A DNA stretch of 64,000 nucleotides from NCBI GenBank assembly GCA_030762935.1, contig CM060887.1, positions 17,104,501 to 17,168,500 of the forward strand, given 5' to 3'. The notes beneath the pieces are model-generated. The model saw nothing but the letters and a program-made list of their open reading frames with translations, had not been told where the DNA came from and did not search any database. A program made the position numbers and the translations under genes. Below, one piece after another: positions 49,301-55,885 of the stretch (positions are counted from its first letter, which is position 1; every line of letters starts with the position of its first letter). This DNA comes from Hymenopus coronatus (Eukaryota; Arthropoda; Insecta; Mantodea; Hymenopodidae).

Positions 49301-50844
49301 ATATAGTGATTTTTATATTTCTTTATATGTTTAGTTTGGAGTGCTGTGTGTTATCTAATCAGTAACATGTTTCTAAACTATCCTGCAAAGAGGTTAATGG
49401 GTAGAAGAAAAACTGATGGCAGTTCCAAGGTTCCATGTGTTTATCTTCCTTGTTACCACATGCTGATGAAAGTAGTCCTGTTAACCCTCCAATCAGAGCA
49501 AGAAAGCAGAGTTGTTTACATGAGGACAAATCCACCGGTAAAAGGGGTTTAGTCCATTATCTCTCACCTTTGCTCACAGTCATTCAAACAGTTCCGATTT
49601 TGGTACCCGTGAAAGTAATATGAAAGCCTGTTTAGGAATTAGAGGAAGAGCAACATATGTAGCAAAAGAGTGCCAACGTTATGCTCTGGAGCAAGTTAAG
49701 ACTCCATACAAGAAACACTAATGTATTGGTAACATCACTAGTGTGTTTATAAATGTAAAAAGAAGCTAGTAACAGTGAAGAATAACACAAATATTAATAT
49801 AAAAATAATAGTTGCAACAAATCTTCACTTATCTTTTGGAATCCTTGCCTGGACTAGTTTCGCAACGATTTCATTGCAATGAAAATGATAATGCAATGAA
49901 ATCGTTGCGAAACTAGTCCAGGCAAGGATTCCAAAAGATAAGTGAAGATTTGTTGCAACTATTATTTTTATATTAATATCACTAGTGTTTATTATACAGT
50001 AAGTGCTACAAAACTTGGCTATCAGGTGGATGGTCACGTCTTGGCGGACAGTCGTACAGCCCGTCACCCAGTCACACATGTGTACACGTCAAATAAAATC
50101 TCAGATCACGTTAACAACTATCAAAATAAACACAAAACATACCTTATCAAAGGAGATGTTGGAAATTTCTGGACAACAGTAACCTTTGTTGCTTTCTGTG
50201 CTGAAGCTTTCAAAATATCAGTTTCTTGTACAAGACTCCAAAGATATTCTCAAGGTGACTGTTCTAACCTTTCTCCGATTTCATCTAATTTCTGCTCCAT
50301 AAGCTTACACCTGTTTACCTTATTTTTCTATCACAAATTGATTCTGTCTCTCTGAATTTATTTACAAGAAAATAATTGGCCTTTCAACTTGGAACATGCA
50401 CCCTGGAAATTTATTTTCATCCCTACAAATGATGTAAACACATACATATCATACATAAACACTCTTTGTGGTACTGTATACTGCATTTTGAAAGCACTTC
50501 AAGCAAAATTAAACACTTCTAAACATTCCTAATATTATTCACGTGTGAAGGTAGAACATAAGTAAGACTGATGCATGAGCTAAAGGTCACATAGGTTGTT
50601 TCCTGCCAGCCAAGTTTTGTAACAAATGTAGTGCACATAAATCAAAGTGTATAGTTCCTCACATTGTTTTGTTCTATTTCATTTGTAGATGGCTGTATGC
50701 ACAGATCTGGATCGTAAAATACAGTCTATGGAAGAAGATATTATGGTAAATCCACAGTACGTTAAAAAATCTTGTGGTGCCCCAGATGATGATCTTCCAC
50801 CAGCACCTTCACAAGGCTCCAAGATCACCACCTATTCAATGTGA
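22318..50844 (+). CDS. COPS3: COP9 signalosome complex subunit 3, complete 8-exon coding sequence
   Basis: Eight exons join in frame to 1305 nt, 434 codons plus stop, close to the 423 residues of human CSN3. CSN3 is a scaffold subunit of the COP9 signalosome, which removes NEDD8 from cullin-RING ubiquitin ligases. It has no catalytic site; the isopeptidase is CSN5. The N-terminal two thirds form helical repeats, and a PCI domain covers about residues 205-375 (exons 4-7). An acidic tail ends in TTYSM. Conserved blocks include [57 protein letters not shown] and INQKDGMV. All introns are GT-AG, from 0.6 to 8.3 kb, and are packed with mobile elements. No frameshift or stop interrupts it. Confidence 0.97.
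22982..23236 (+). CDS. COPS3: COPS3 coding exon 2
   Basis: Follows an acceptor ending CACCCAG. Completes the Gly codon and encodes residues 19-103, including LCELLNKS and [14 protein letters not shown]. The donor is ACAT|GTAAGT, leaving one base of the next codon. Confidence 0.96.
23505..23710 (-). repeat. tRNA-derived SINE, family B, copy 3 (COPS3 intron 2)
   Basis: Reverse orientation with TCGAACTTGCAATCTGTTGA (B-box region), GATAAGGGAAAAACCCC and GGGGTCCATGCAGCTAGGAG blocks shared with the other family B copies. Confidence 0.7.
24201..24790 (+). pseudogene. hAT-type transposase relic, N-terminal half
   Basis: Starts with [14 protein letters not shown] and a broken zinc-finger-like [13 protein letters not shown] 122-codon frame follows with [24 protein letters not shown] and [20 protein letters not shown]. 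This matches the arrangement of a group of invertebrate hAT-like transposases (IDETTD-x-EGR-x-NVIIG), where the Asp is part of the catalytic core. Frameshifts near 24280-24400 and the missing second half show it is dead. It lies in COPS3 intron 2 and resembles the group seen at 43834-44052. Confidence 0.6.
24791..25800. other. COPS3 intron 2 sequence, nothing recognised
   Basis: AT-rich, with scattered chance frames. Two similar AAGTA(C)ATTTTTAATTTTTATTTTAA-like stretches near 25220 and 25395 suggest a short local duplication. Confidence 0.4.
25803..25900 (+). repeat. Probable PLE tail fragment with degraded hammerhead-like motif
   Basis: TCTGG (25860-25864) and CCAGA (25888-25892) are complementary and enclose AAAACATGTT, as in the clearer PLE motif at 37468-37510. 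The 5' core and second stem are damaged. Confidence 0.4.
25911..26975. repeat. Inverted repeat pair, about 40-bp arms, 1 kb apart
   Basis: The left arm reads CCATCCTTACTTCACTGGCA and the right arm (26942-26972) contains CAGTGAAGTAAGGATGGATG, near-perfect complements that extend into GTAAACAAACATG and CATGTTTAC. The interior has no recognised coding content. It could be a non-autonomous DNA element or two opposite copies of a short repeat. Confidence 0.5.
27510..27727 (+). CDS. COPS3: COPS3 coding exon 3
   Basis: Acceptor TTTTAACAG. Encodes residues 104-176 with [11 protein letters not shown] and the highly conserved [18 protein letters not shown]. The donor is GAG|GTAAGG, phase 0. Confidence 0.96.
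27852..28973. mobile_element. MITE-like element with internal tandem units, copy 1 (COPS3 intron 3)
   Basis: The ends TATTTATCCGAATACAA and (minus) GTATTTATCCAAATACAAGA are inverted relatives. Inside are about four diverged units of roughly 130-180 bases. Each has an AATTTG(T/C)GCAGAAATT-like start, a GAGAGA..AGAGAAGGGA purine block, a CGGAAATGT block and a GATATG/GATTTT..TTAGACAACAT end. The same plan occurs at 45364-46588. Confidence 0.65.
29640..29850 (+). repeat. tRNA-derived SINE, family B, copy 4 (COPS3 intron 3)
   Basis: GCATGTCTGTCTCACATTCA head, TTTTGAATCTCACTTAGGG, TTATCCTGAGAAGACAAATG, AACTTGAAGCTCTATGGACC and ATTTCATTCATTGTCC. Confidence 0.75.
30106..30300 (+). CDS. COPS3: COPS3 coding exon 4
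   Basis: Acceptor TTTGTTTCAG. Encodes residues 177-241, including [20 protein letters not shown] and [20 protein letters not shown]. The donor is AAG|GTGAGT. Confidence 0.97.
31130..32065. repeat. Polypyrimidine-biased tract in COPS3 intron 4
   Basis: Nearly 0.9 kb of the plus strand is dominated by C and T (CCTTCCCTTC, TTTCTCTTTCCTCTTGCC and similar). A 159-codon frame at 31192-31671 is a by-product of this bias. No domain is seen in either strand. The mirror purine bias could mark a decayed minus-strand element ORF. Confidence 0.6.
32095..33390 (+). mobile_element. Mariner element with TA duplication (COPS3 intron 4)
   Basis: Ends CGAGGTTGTTCTGAGAAGTT and, on the minus strand, CGAGGGTGGTCTGAAAAATT, with TA at 32093-32094 and 33391-33392. 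Length is 1.30 kb, the usual mariner size. R1 sequence starts directly after the right end. Confidence 0.9.
32274..33324 (+). pseudogene. Mariner transposase with stop and frameshift
   Basis: Starts MKMDKIEY then a stop (TGA at 32292), and continues [15 protein letters not shown] and [12 protein letters not shown] long frame follows to [15 protein letters not shown] (first catalytic Asp). A one-base run error near 32840 shifts the frame to [31 protein letters not shown] (second Asp) and [13 protein letters not shown] (third Asp). The C-terminus ends GDCIEK at 33324. Few lesions suggest a fairly young copy. Confidence 0.85.
33393..34045 (-). repeat. R1 interspersed repeat, copy 5
   Basis: Reverse-orientation R1 lacking its first third, directly abutting the mariner. 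Ends near ATATGAATATATCACATCAG. Confidence 0.75.
34240..34391 (+). CDS. COPS3: COPS3 coding exon 5
   Basis: Acceptor CCTCTACAG. Encodes residues 242-291 ([17 protein letters not shown]...), at the start of the PCI region. The donor is AG|GTTTGT, with two bases of an Arg codon left over. Confidence 0.96.
34700..35715 (+). pseudogene. Mariner transposase relic
   Basis: Highly decayed frame pieces in order: [20 protein letters not shown] (N-terminal helix-turn-helix region), [14 protein letters not shown] (near 35030), [14 protein letters not shown] (first catalytic Asp, 35153), [18 protein letters not shown] and, near 35630, [19 protein letters not shown], corresponding to the third catalytic region. 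Multiple stops and frameshifts. Confidence 0.6.
35910..37440 (+). pseudogene. Penelope-like element reverse transcriptase and GIY-YIG endonuclease
   Basis: A 249-codon frame from 35958 has the PLE hallmark [11 protein letters not shown], motif [15 protein letters not shown], motif [19 protein letters not shown] and motif [11 protein letters not shown] run of about 20 A at 36608-36627 precedes a frameshift. The frame resumes with [16 protein letters not shown] and [21 protein letters not shown]. The GIY-YIG nuclease region starts at 37113 ([20 protein letters not shown]), shifts frame, and continues [20 protein letters not shown] and [16 protein letters not shown]. PLEs copy RNA at a nicked target using these two activities. 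Frameshifts make it inactive. Confidence 0.85.
37468..37510 (+). ncRNA. Hammerhead-ribozyme-like motif in a PLE tail
   Basis: Stem I CTGG/CCAG, core TTGACAA plus T, stem II GGAGG/CCTCC with a 7-base loop, then AAAAC-AT-GT-T. The 3' core has A where the conserved G12 of GAAA is expected. PLE terminal repeats are known to carry hammerheads. Here the 5' core has U3 and A8 in place of C3 and G8. Activity is not shown. Confidence 0.5.
38308..38545 (+). repeat. tRNA-derived SINE, family C, copy 3 (COPS3 intron 5)
   Basis: Head TTCTAGGGGTAAAATGCTAG, B-box CAGGTTCAAATCTGG, body GGATTTTTTCAGGGGTAAAA and AGAACCTCAAGCCTCATAAA, tail GAGAACTATAAAC. Confidence 0.75.
38600..39123 (+). pseudogene. PLE GIY-YIG endonuclease fragment
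   Basis: [20 protein letters not shown] at 38726 is the GIY-YIG core. [51 protein letters not shown] and [15 protein letters not shown] follow, ending at TAG 39121. An in-frame defect lies before the core. The sequence resembles the C-terminal parts at 39706-40305 and 62240-62520. Confidence 0.8.
39086..39129 (+). ncRNA. Hammerhead-ribozyme-like motif in a PLE tail
   Basis: Stem I TGAGG/CCTCA (5 bp), core TTGAAAA plus T, stem II GAAAGC/GCTTTC with ATAG loop, then GAAAC-TA-GTC, the normal 3' core with a two-base-pair stem III. It overlaps the last codons of the PLE ORF. Confidence 0.6.
39189..39627 (-). repeat. R1 interspersed repeat, copy 6, left part
   Basis: R1 in reverse orientation, interrupted at TTTTATAGCAAT by the PLE insertion. 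It resumes at 41331-41385. Confidence 0.7.
39706..40440 (-). pseudogene. PLE GIY-YIG endonuclease region (longest open part 199 codons)
   Basis: The minus-strand frame runs from near 40440 ([20 protein letters not shown]) through [40 protein letters not shown] (GIY-YIG-like core, with Val-Cys-Ile where the second motif is usually Tyr-Ile-Gly), [35 protein letters not shown] and [16 protein letters not shown]. It ends [12 protein letters not shown] at 39706. The open length suggests a recent insertion. Confidence 0.85.
40468..40788. mobile_element. Palindromic PLE-tail element nested in a PLE, perfect 14-bp target duplication
   Basis: TTATAAATTAAACT at 40454-40467 and 40789-40802 flanks the insertion exactly. 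Removing it rejoins the PLE frame AVFNSLIY with KLINLPLN. It consists of a leader with AGTAACAGTGAAGAATAACA, then two inverted copies of the PLE 3' tail (arms of about 120 bases around a centre near 40650). The right arm holds a hammerhead-like motif at 40692-40735. Confidence 0.85.
40692..40735 (+). ncRNA. Hammerhead-ribozyme-like motif in the palindromic PLE element
   Basis: Core TTGATAA plus T, stem II GCAATG/CATTGC with AAAT loop, then GAAAC-TA-GTC. Stem I is weak here. The left arm carries the same motif on the minus strand, and the PLE 3' end at 39656-39740 (-) carries a near-identical one. Confidence 0.5.
40866..41135 (-). pseudogene. PLE reverse transcriptase C-terminal part
   Basis: The minus strand encodes [20 protein letters not shown], a form of motif C where YVDD has become [23 protein letters not shown] and [11 protein letters not shown] follow, the thumb region next to the endonuclease. 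A stop interrupts the frame after LLNL. Upstream motifs A and B are absent, so the copy is 5'-truncated. Confidence 0.75.
41331..41385 (-). repeat. R1 interspersed repeat, copy 6, right part
   Basis: Continues R1 after the PLE: GTCTGTTGCAAAATAGAGAA and AGTCATATGAATGGAACA. Confidence 0.65.
41708..42570 (-). repeat. R1 interspersed repeat, copy 7 (near full length)
   Basis: Bounded by TACTTTCTCTACACATAC on the left and TGTAGAGAAAGTCACGTGAA on the right, so ACTTTCTCTACA and TGTAGAGAAAGT form short terminal inverted repeats. Best copy for defining the family. It lies about 80 bases before COPS3 exon 6. Confidence 0.8.
42654..42813 (+). CDS. COPS3: COPS3 coding exon 6
   Basis: Acceptor TTTTTTGTAAAG, a weaker polypyrimidine tract than the others, after an 8.3-kb intron. 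The frame (R)[11 protein letters not shown]... requires this boundary. Encodes PCI residues including [14 protein letters not shown]. The donor is ATG|GTAAGT. Confidence 0.95.
42939..44518. mobile_element. hAT-like DNA transposon relic (COPS3 intron 6)
   Basis: CAGGTCTACAGA at 42939 and TCTGCAGACCTA at 44506 are short inverted ends like those of hAT elements. Partly matching subterminal blocks (GTGGGCTCTAGAGCCGG and GTGGGCTCATTTGACTTCG) also occur. A hAT C-terminal transposase relic lies inside on the minus strand. No clean 8-bp duplication was seen. Confidence 0.55.
43834..44052 (-). pseudogene. hAT-type transposase C-terminal relic
   Basis: The 72-codon minus-strand frame includes [20 protein letters not shown], which resembles the hAT C-terminal dimerisation block (P-x-x-S-x-x-VERSFS-x-Y-K-x-I-L). 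The Ser of VERSFS is Tyr here. The rest of the enzyme is not readable. Confidence 0.5.
45364..46588. mobile_element. MITE-like element with internal tandem units, copy 2 (COPS3 intron 6)
   Basis: Ends GTATTTTTCCGAATACAAGA and (minus strand) TGTATTTATTCGAATACAAG. About four diverged internal units carry the same landmarks as the copy at 27852-28973 (AATTTGCACAGAAATT, a GAGA purine block, CGGAAATGTA, GATATGATTT). No coding content. Confidence 0.7.
47567..47680 (+). CDS. COPS3: COPS3 coding exon 7
   Basis: Acceptor CATTAATTTCAG. Encodes 38 residues, [20 protein letters not shown] to RRLEEE, the winged-helix end of the PCI domain. The donor is GAG|GTATAC. Confidence 0.96.
48200..48440 (-). pseudogene. 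Mariner-type transposase C-terminal relic
   Basis: The minus strand ends [10 protein letters not shown] then a stop (48275), the usual mariner C-terminus. Decayed sequence precedes it ([15 protein letters not shown]), aligning with the family's VQ.LV.RYDKCLN region. The catalytic parts are not recognisable. Confidence 0.5.
48575..49733. other. COPS3 intron 7 sequence, nothing recognised
   Basis: Several short chance frames. A GTGTGTGTG run near 48840. No domain or repeat family noted. Confidence 0.4.
49745..49977. mobile_element. Palindromic PLE-tail element with 11-bp target duplication (COPS3 intron 7)
   Basis: ATCACTAGTGT flanks it at 49734-49744 and 49978-49988. The leader (AAGCTAGTAACAGTGAAGAA) matches the one in the PLE at 39628-41330 and in the nested element at 40468-40788. 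The leader is followed by two inverted PLE tails, arms of about 80 bases each, centred near 49880. No coding capacity. Confidence 0.85.
49885..49919 (+). ncRNA. Hammerhead-ribozyme-like motif in palindromic PLE element
   Basis: ATGATAA plus T, stem II GCAATG/CGTTGC with AAAT loop, then GAAAC-TA-GTC. Stem II contains a T-G wobble where the 40.7-kb copy has T-A, so the stem is retained. Stem I is absent because the palindrome centre cuts it. Confidence 0.45.
50689..50844 (+). CDS. COPS3: COPS3 coding exon 8 (terminal)
   Basis: Acceptor CTATTTCATTTGTAG. Encodes the C-terminal helix ([20 protein letters not shown]) and an acidic, proline-containing tail ending TTYSM, with TGA at 50842. Human CSN3 has the same helix and a differently composed tail. 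Confidence 0.96.
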   Translation: MAVCTDLDRKIQSMEEDIMVNPQYVKKSCGAPDDDLPPAPSQGSKITTYSM

Positions 50845-51235
50845 TGTATAAATTTCATCAGCTTATATGAGATTGTGATACCAGTTTTGGATACTTTGTT
50901 GAGGAGGTGCACTTCCTGTATATAAAAGAGTATCATAATTCTTAGATGGTGATCCTCAGTTCGTTGAATTCTCCCATTTTCTGTTCCAGTTGAACTGTCT
51001 AAATCTAATCATTTTGTACCTTAAAAATACTTAATGCACTTTGAATCACCAGATATTTGTTTCGCTTTAGATGTTAACAAGCTTTTCTTGAACCTGTTAA
51101 CTGGAGAGATTTTTAAACTTAAAAATCATACATACATCAACATGTTTGCAAAAACTAAAAAAAAAAAAATTTCAGTGTCGTGTAAGAAAACTATTTATGA
51201 CATACATTACACAATAAATATTCTCCTATCTAGAT
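50845..51235 (+). other. COPS3: Probable COPS3 3' UTR with polyadenylation signal
   Basis: AT-rich sequence after the stop codon. The first clear AATAAA is at 51213-51218, followed by a T-rich stretch. The end is inferred, not shown. Confidence 0.45.
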
Positions 51236-51282
51236 GTTTTTGCTATTTCTATTCCATCATACCTTGAAAATCTATGCTAATA

Positions 51283-51705
51283 CTGGATGATCCAAAAACG
51301 TCTAAACTGGCTGCACAATGTTTTGCCTGTCCACACCCTTGGTGCTAGTTGCCATCTGCCACTCATAGAAAGCTGCAGATGAAACCATGCAACATTTTTA
51401 AAATTAGTTTTAAAGGCTTTACTCACCAATGTTATTAAAGGAGATGCTGACACTGGCCACTTGCCGCAGTTCACATTGAGAAATTCTGGCAAATATTTTA
51501 TTTTAATTCTTCCAGAGTGCGTGGGTTTGTCTTGTACACTTTATGGTCTAAGTTACCCCAGAGATAGAAATTGCAGGGGGTTAGGTCAGGGGACCACAAA
51601 ACTCTGCTAATAATTCTGTCCTGAAACACACTTTCAATTGTTCCCATTGAAAAATTGGCTGCATGAGCTGTTGCAGAGTCTTGGTATCTCTGGGGTAATT
51701 TAAAG
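51283..51705 (-). pseudogene. Tc1/IS630-type transposase relic, left half of a palindrome
   Basis: The minus strand reads ATAHAANFSMGTIESVFQD, then LWSPDLTPCNFYLWGN and KVYKTNPRTLEELK. A stop follows, then ISQCELRQV and degraded text to the terminal repeat near 51283. This is the C-terminal half of the catalytic domain. The same region appears on the opposite strand from 51700 onward. Confidence 0.65.
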
Positions 51706-52030
51706 CATAAAGTGTACAAGACTAACCCACACACTCTGGAAGAATTAAAACAAAATATCCGCCAGAAAATTGCCAGCATTTCTCAACGTGAACTACGGCA
51801 AGTGATGGATAGTTTCCTAAAGAGGTGCTAAAAATGTATGGACAACGGCGGTGGCCAGTTTCAGCATCTCCTTTAATAACATTGGTAAGTTAAAAGTAGT
51901 TTTAAAAATGTTACTTGGTTTCATCTGCACTTTTCTGTGTTAGGGGCAGACGACAATGAGTGCTGAGGACCACAGACAGGCAAAACACTGTGCAGCCGGT
52001 TCGGGTGATTTTGAACCACCTGGCCAGTAT
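51690..52030 (+). pseudogene. Tc1/IS630-type transposase relic, right half of a palindrome
   Basis: The plus strand reads KHKVYKTNPHTLEELKQNIR (one shift) and ISQRELRQVMDSFLKRC, then NGGGQFQHLL. It ends in a terminal region containing AAAACACTGTGCAGCCGGTT, the inverted counterpart of CTGGCTGCACAATGTTTTGC at 51309. Two 3' halves of one transposon therefore lie head to head. Confidence 0.65.
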
Positions 52031-52479
52031 ATACAAATTGCAATGAAACCCTCTTAAGATCCAAGGCAATTTATGATGTGCTGACAGAATGTAATGGGTT
52101 AATCATGTGATAGATGTAACCAGAGAAGCCTGCCATGTAGACTAAAATGGCATTACAATTTGTGAAGTGAATTATTAGAGTATGTGTTGGTCATAAAAAT
52201 TACAAACACATAATGAAATTGAATTGAATGACATTATAAAAAGTCTAAAAACACTGAAAAGGAGGTCATAAAAATTGTCTTTTTGTCATCAGTAGCAGAA
52301 TGATGATAAAATGCCCACATTACTTATATAAAGGATGGAATCAAAATAGGACTCATGCTTTAAACTGGTGATTCTGAAGCCATTCTGAGTAATCTTTGTT
52401 AATTACATTTTTATCTAGGAATGTGATTTTGAATAGCAGTTGTTACTCTCAGCTAGGTCATCATGTAAACAAGAATGCA

Positions 52480-52725
52480 GTATAATATAACAATAATAGT
52501 AACAATTCGCCGCTTATTTTTTTAAAATCCAAGGACTAGTTTTGCAATAAAAGGATCTATAGCATCGTCAGCTCAATTTCTTTTTGCTCTTGTTGTTTAC
52601 TTACATTGTTATGGTTACTGCTACTAGTTGGATTGTAAACTAAGGCATTGCTAACCACTGGAATCAAAACAAATTTGGTGAGAGAATCAATTGGTGGTGC
52701 ATCAAAATTTATTTTATATTAAATA
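52480..52725 (-). pseudogene. PLE C-terminal and tail fragment
   Basis: The minus strand encodes [20 protein letters not shown] and NPTSSSNHNN, matching the end of the PLE ORF at 39706-40305. The tail follows, with a hammerhead-like motif and TAATAGTTGCAAC-like sequence (here GTTACTATTATTG). Confidence 0.75.
52529..52576 (-). ncRNA. Hammerhead-ribozyme-like motif with canonical 5' core
   Basis: On the minus strand: stem I TTGAG/CTTGG (with wobble pairs), core CTGACGA, which fits the conserved CUGANGA, a weak stem II (TGC/GCA), then AAAAC-TA-GTC. The G of GAAA is A here. Confidence 0.5.
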
Positions 52726-53034
52726 TTTATATTAAAGAATAAAAATCATTTTATTAATATAACAACTTTCAGAAATAGATGAAAGGGCTATTAAGAAAAT
52801 GTATGCAGAATAGCATTTTGAATTTTAAAGGATAACTTTGGCATTTTCATCAGCAATGTTGGTATAAACCAGAGATGTTGAACCTTTTCACCAGAGTACC
52901 AATTAAAGCCAGATTTGTTGTTTCAAACTCTTTGTGCCACCTGTTACTTTCCTTCAAGCATTCATCTTAAACCCTTGTTTACTTCCAATCCTTTAGATCT
53001 GGCCAAGAAAACAGGACTTCCTCTTCCTTATTTT

Positions 53035-53540
53035 TTACTTTCTCTAGCACATATATACATACAGTGTGTAAAGTAGCTAGAGAAGGTATTGCATTCTGAT
53101 CAAAAACTTGGTGGCAAAATTTCACCAGAAATATGTTTTGAGGTCCCCTGAGTTTAAAAAAAATTAGAAAAAGGTCTGTGCATGTGTAGACAGCATAGCT
53201 CAAAAATGAAAAGGCCATTAAAAACCAAACTTGGTATTTGTTTAATATCTACCTGTAATGATTTGGATTAACATACTGTATATTAAAGATATTTACATCA
53301 AAAATAGAATGTATATTTTGAATATTTTGGGAATAGCCTCTGAAGATCTCTTTATGAGTTATGCAGAACTTTGAATAATAGTTAAACAGTAAGAGATAGA
53401 CAAAAACTTATTCCACAAAAAAGTATAGATCTCGTTAAAACATATAATTTGTCATAGACTCCAAACACAAGTAACAAACATTTTTGTTTCTTGTTTTTAC
53501 CCATTACTTTCTTCAATAATTTGTAGCTATTATCCCATTA
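53035..53540 (-). repeat. R1 interspersed repeat, copy 8
   Basis: Begins TACTTTCTCTAGCACATATA and contains the usual R1 blocks to CTCGTTAAAACATATAATTT. The far end is lost. Confidence 0.75.
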
Positions 53541-54049
53541 TTTTCTTCTGGAAATATATACATGTATAAAATGTGACCATTTATTACCAAAAAAAAATTC
53601 AGGTGTTAAAATGTGGTTTGCCTAAGTCTCTACACTTTTGATAGAAGTCTACTTGATATAAGTACAACAAACATCATTCACCAGATGACATACAGGTAAT
53701 GTAGACATTTTTAAGACATAAGTGTTATGATATTGATTTTAGTCCATCATGTATTGCATCAACTAGTTGCAAATATTATCAGTGCTTCTGCAGATCACCT
53801 ACTGTACACTACATGACCAATTGTGCAGAAAGCAAGAACAGATAATTTAGTGCAGTGGCAGTATGCAGTATTTTGATTTTCAAATAATGTAATCAACCTT
53901 TCATAGTTTAATACACCTATTTGTAGGTTCATAGTTGGTAGAACAATTGCTGGGTTATGTCTCTTGCATTAGTATTTATACTTTAGATAGGAACATATGT
54001 CATTTTCATAGGTTGGTGGGAATTGGGTCATAACATAAATAACTGCAAA

Positions 54050-54805
54050 AAAAAAAAAAAAAAAAAGAGAGAATCCAAAAAAAAGCATTTTTAGAAAAAT
54101 GTCTGTGTGTGTGTGTCTGTCTGTGGGCAGCATACCTCAAAAACGAAAAGACGGTTAAATACCAAACTTGGTATTTAAGTTCAGTATCTTCCAAGGATGG
54201 GACACAAAGATTTTCAAGAAAATCTCCCCACCCCAACTACCCTTCACATGGAAAAATTTTCGAAAATTTTGATTTTATTAAAAATGGCTGTAACGATTTT
54301 GATTAAAATATTGTATATTAAAGATATATATCTGACAAATAATATGTATATATTGAATTTTCTAGGAATAGCCTCTGAAGACTACTTTATTCTGGATGAA
54401 TTTTATATTTCATAAGAGATAGACAAAAACTTACCAAACAAAAAATGGAGAGCTCATTAAAGCCCAGAATTTATGTTATATACATTTTTCCCGTGGAGTT
54501 GATCACTTTTTAGATATTCCCTGTTGGTTTCAGCCTTGAAAAACAATACTTTTCTCATACAGGAATTTGTTAACTCCTGTCCATACAAACAAAGGAACTT
54601 CAGTCACATAGCAACCAGCTTTTGACTATCACTTTAACCTATTGTACTCCCTTATTTTGTTTCTACTTACAAGGAAACAAGTAATAAGTCTATTTCTGCT
54701 AATTTTTCTCACTTAGCATGAAGTAAATAGAAGCATAAGCTTTTTAACAATAACTTGTTGCAGAGATGTTGAGAGTCATGTGAATGGAACACACAGATTT
54801 TTTTT
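54050..54805 (-). repeat. R1 interspersed repeat, copy 9
   Basis: Starts within R1 at a poly(A) run (about 54047-54066), contains GTGTGTGTGTCTGTC and ends GAGAGTCATGTGAATGGAAC. Confidence 0.75.
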
Positions 54806-54879
54806 ATGTTTAATGCCCTCTTTTACTACATAGGCACTGCAGGCAACTGTGAAAATGAGAGAACTAGAACACGAGTGTA

Positions 54880-55014
54880 GGAACAATTTTTAATCTATAA
54901 TCACAATATGTAGGCACTTTTATTATTATTATTATTATTTTTTATTTTTATTTTTTATAGTGGTGCCATGGCACATTAGCACTACCCCAGGAGCCACTCC
55001 TGCCCTATACTCTC
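54880..55014. other. AT-rich spacer with ATT repeats
   Basis: (ATT)n-like stretch near 54922-54945 between two R1 copies. Confidence 0.6.
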
Positions 55015-55885
55015 TTACTTTCTCTACACGTGCTATATACATAGTGTATAGGGAAGGTACTGCATTTTCCACCCAAAAAAGTTGATACCAAGATTTCACT
55101 GGAAATAAGACATTTTAGGGTCCTCTGTATAAAAAAAAAAAAAAAACAAAGCAAAACAAAAAAAACGATTTTTTAGAAAAAGGTCCATGTATGTGTCCAG
55201 GAATATAATTAAAAAACGAAAAGTCAGTAAAATACCATAATTGGTAGATAAATTTAGTATCTCCCAGGGATGTGACACAAACATTTTGAGGAAAATCCCC
55301 CCCCCCCTCCAAACTACCCTTTACATGGACAAATTTTCGAAAAGTTTTATTTTCTCAAAAATGGCTCTAACAATTTTGATTACAATGTATTAAATATATT
55401 TATATGACAAATATCTTGAATTTTCTGGGAATAGCCTAGGAATACCTTTTTATTCTGGATAAGTTTTGGTGAATTTTGCATATCAGTAAACTGTAAGAGA
55501 CAAACAAAAACTTACTACACAAACTATGTAGATCTTGTTGAAACACACAATATATGTGATAAACATTTTTTTGGTGGAGTTAATAATTTTTTAGATACAC
55601 CTTGTTATTGGTTTCACTTTTAAAATACTTTTCACATACAGGAATTTGTAAACTCCTCATAATCCAAAGAAACAAATTTCATGCACATGGCAACCAACTT
55701 TTAAACGATTTGCCTATTGTTTTAACTGTGTGCTCTCTTACTTCGCTTCTACTTACAAGAAAGCACATAAAAAGACCATTTCTGCTAATGTTTATCTCAT
55801 AAGGTAGATAGAAGAATAAACTTTTTAACAATAATTTGTTACAGCGATGTAGAGAAAGTCATGCAAGTGGAACACATCAGATTTG
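55015..55885 (-). repeat. R1 interspersed repeat, copy 10 (near full length)
   Basis: Bounded by TACTTTCTCTACACGTGC and GATGTAGAGAAAGTCATGCA, confirming the short terminal inverted repeats seen in copy 7. Confidence 0.8.

Noticed and set aside
49942..50355. 137-codon plus-strand frame
   Set aside because: Its first part is the arm of the palindromic PLE element, and the rest shows no domain.
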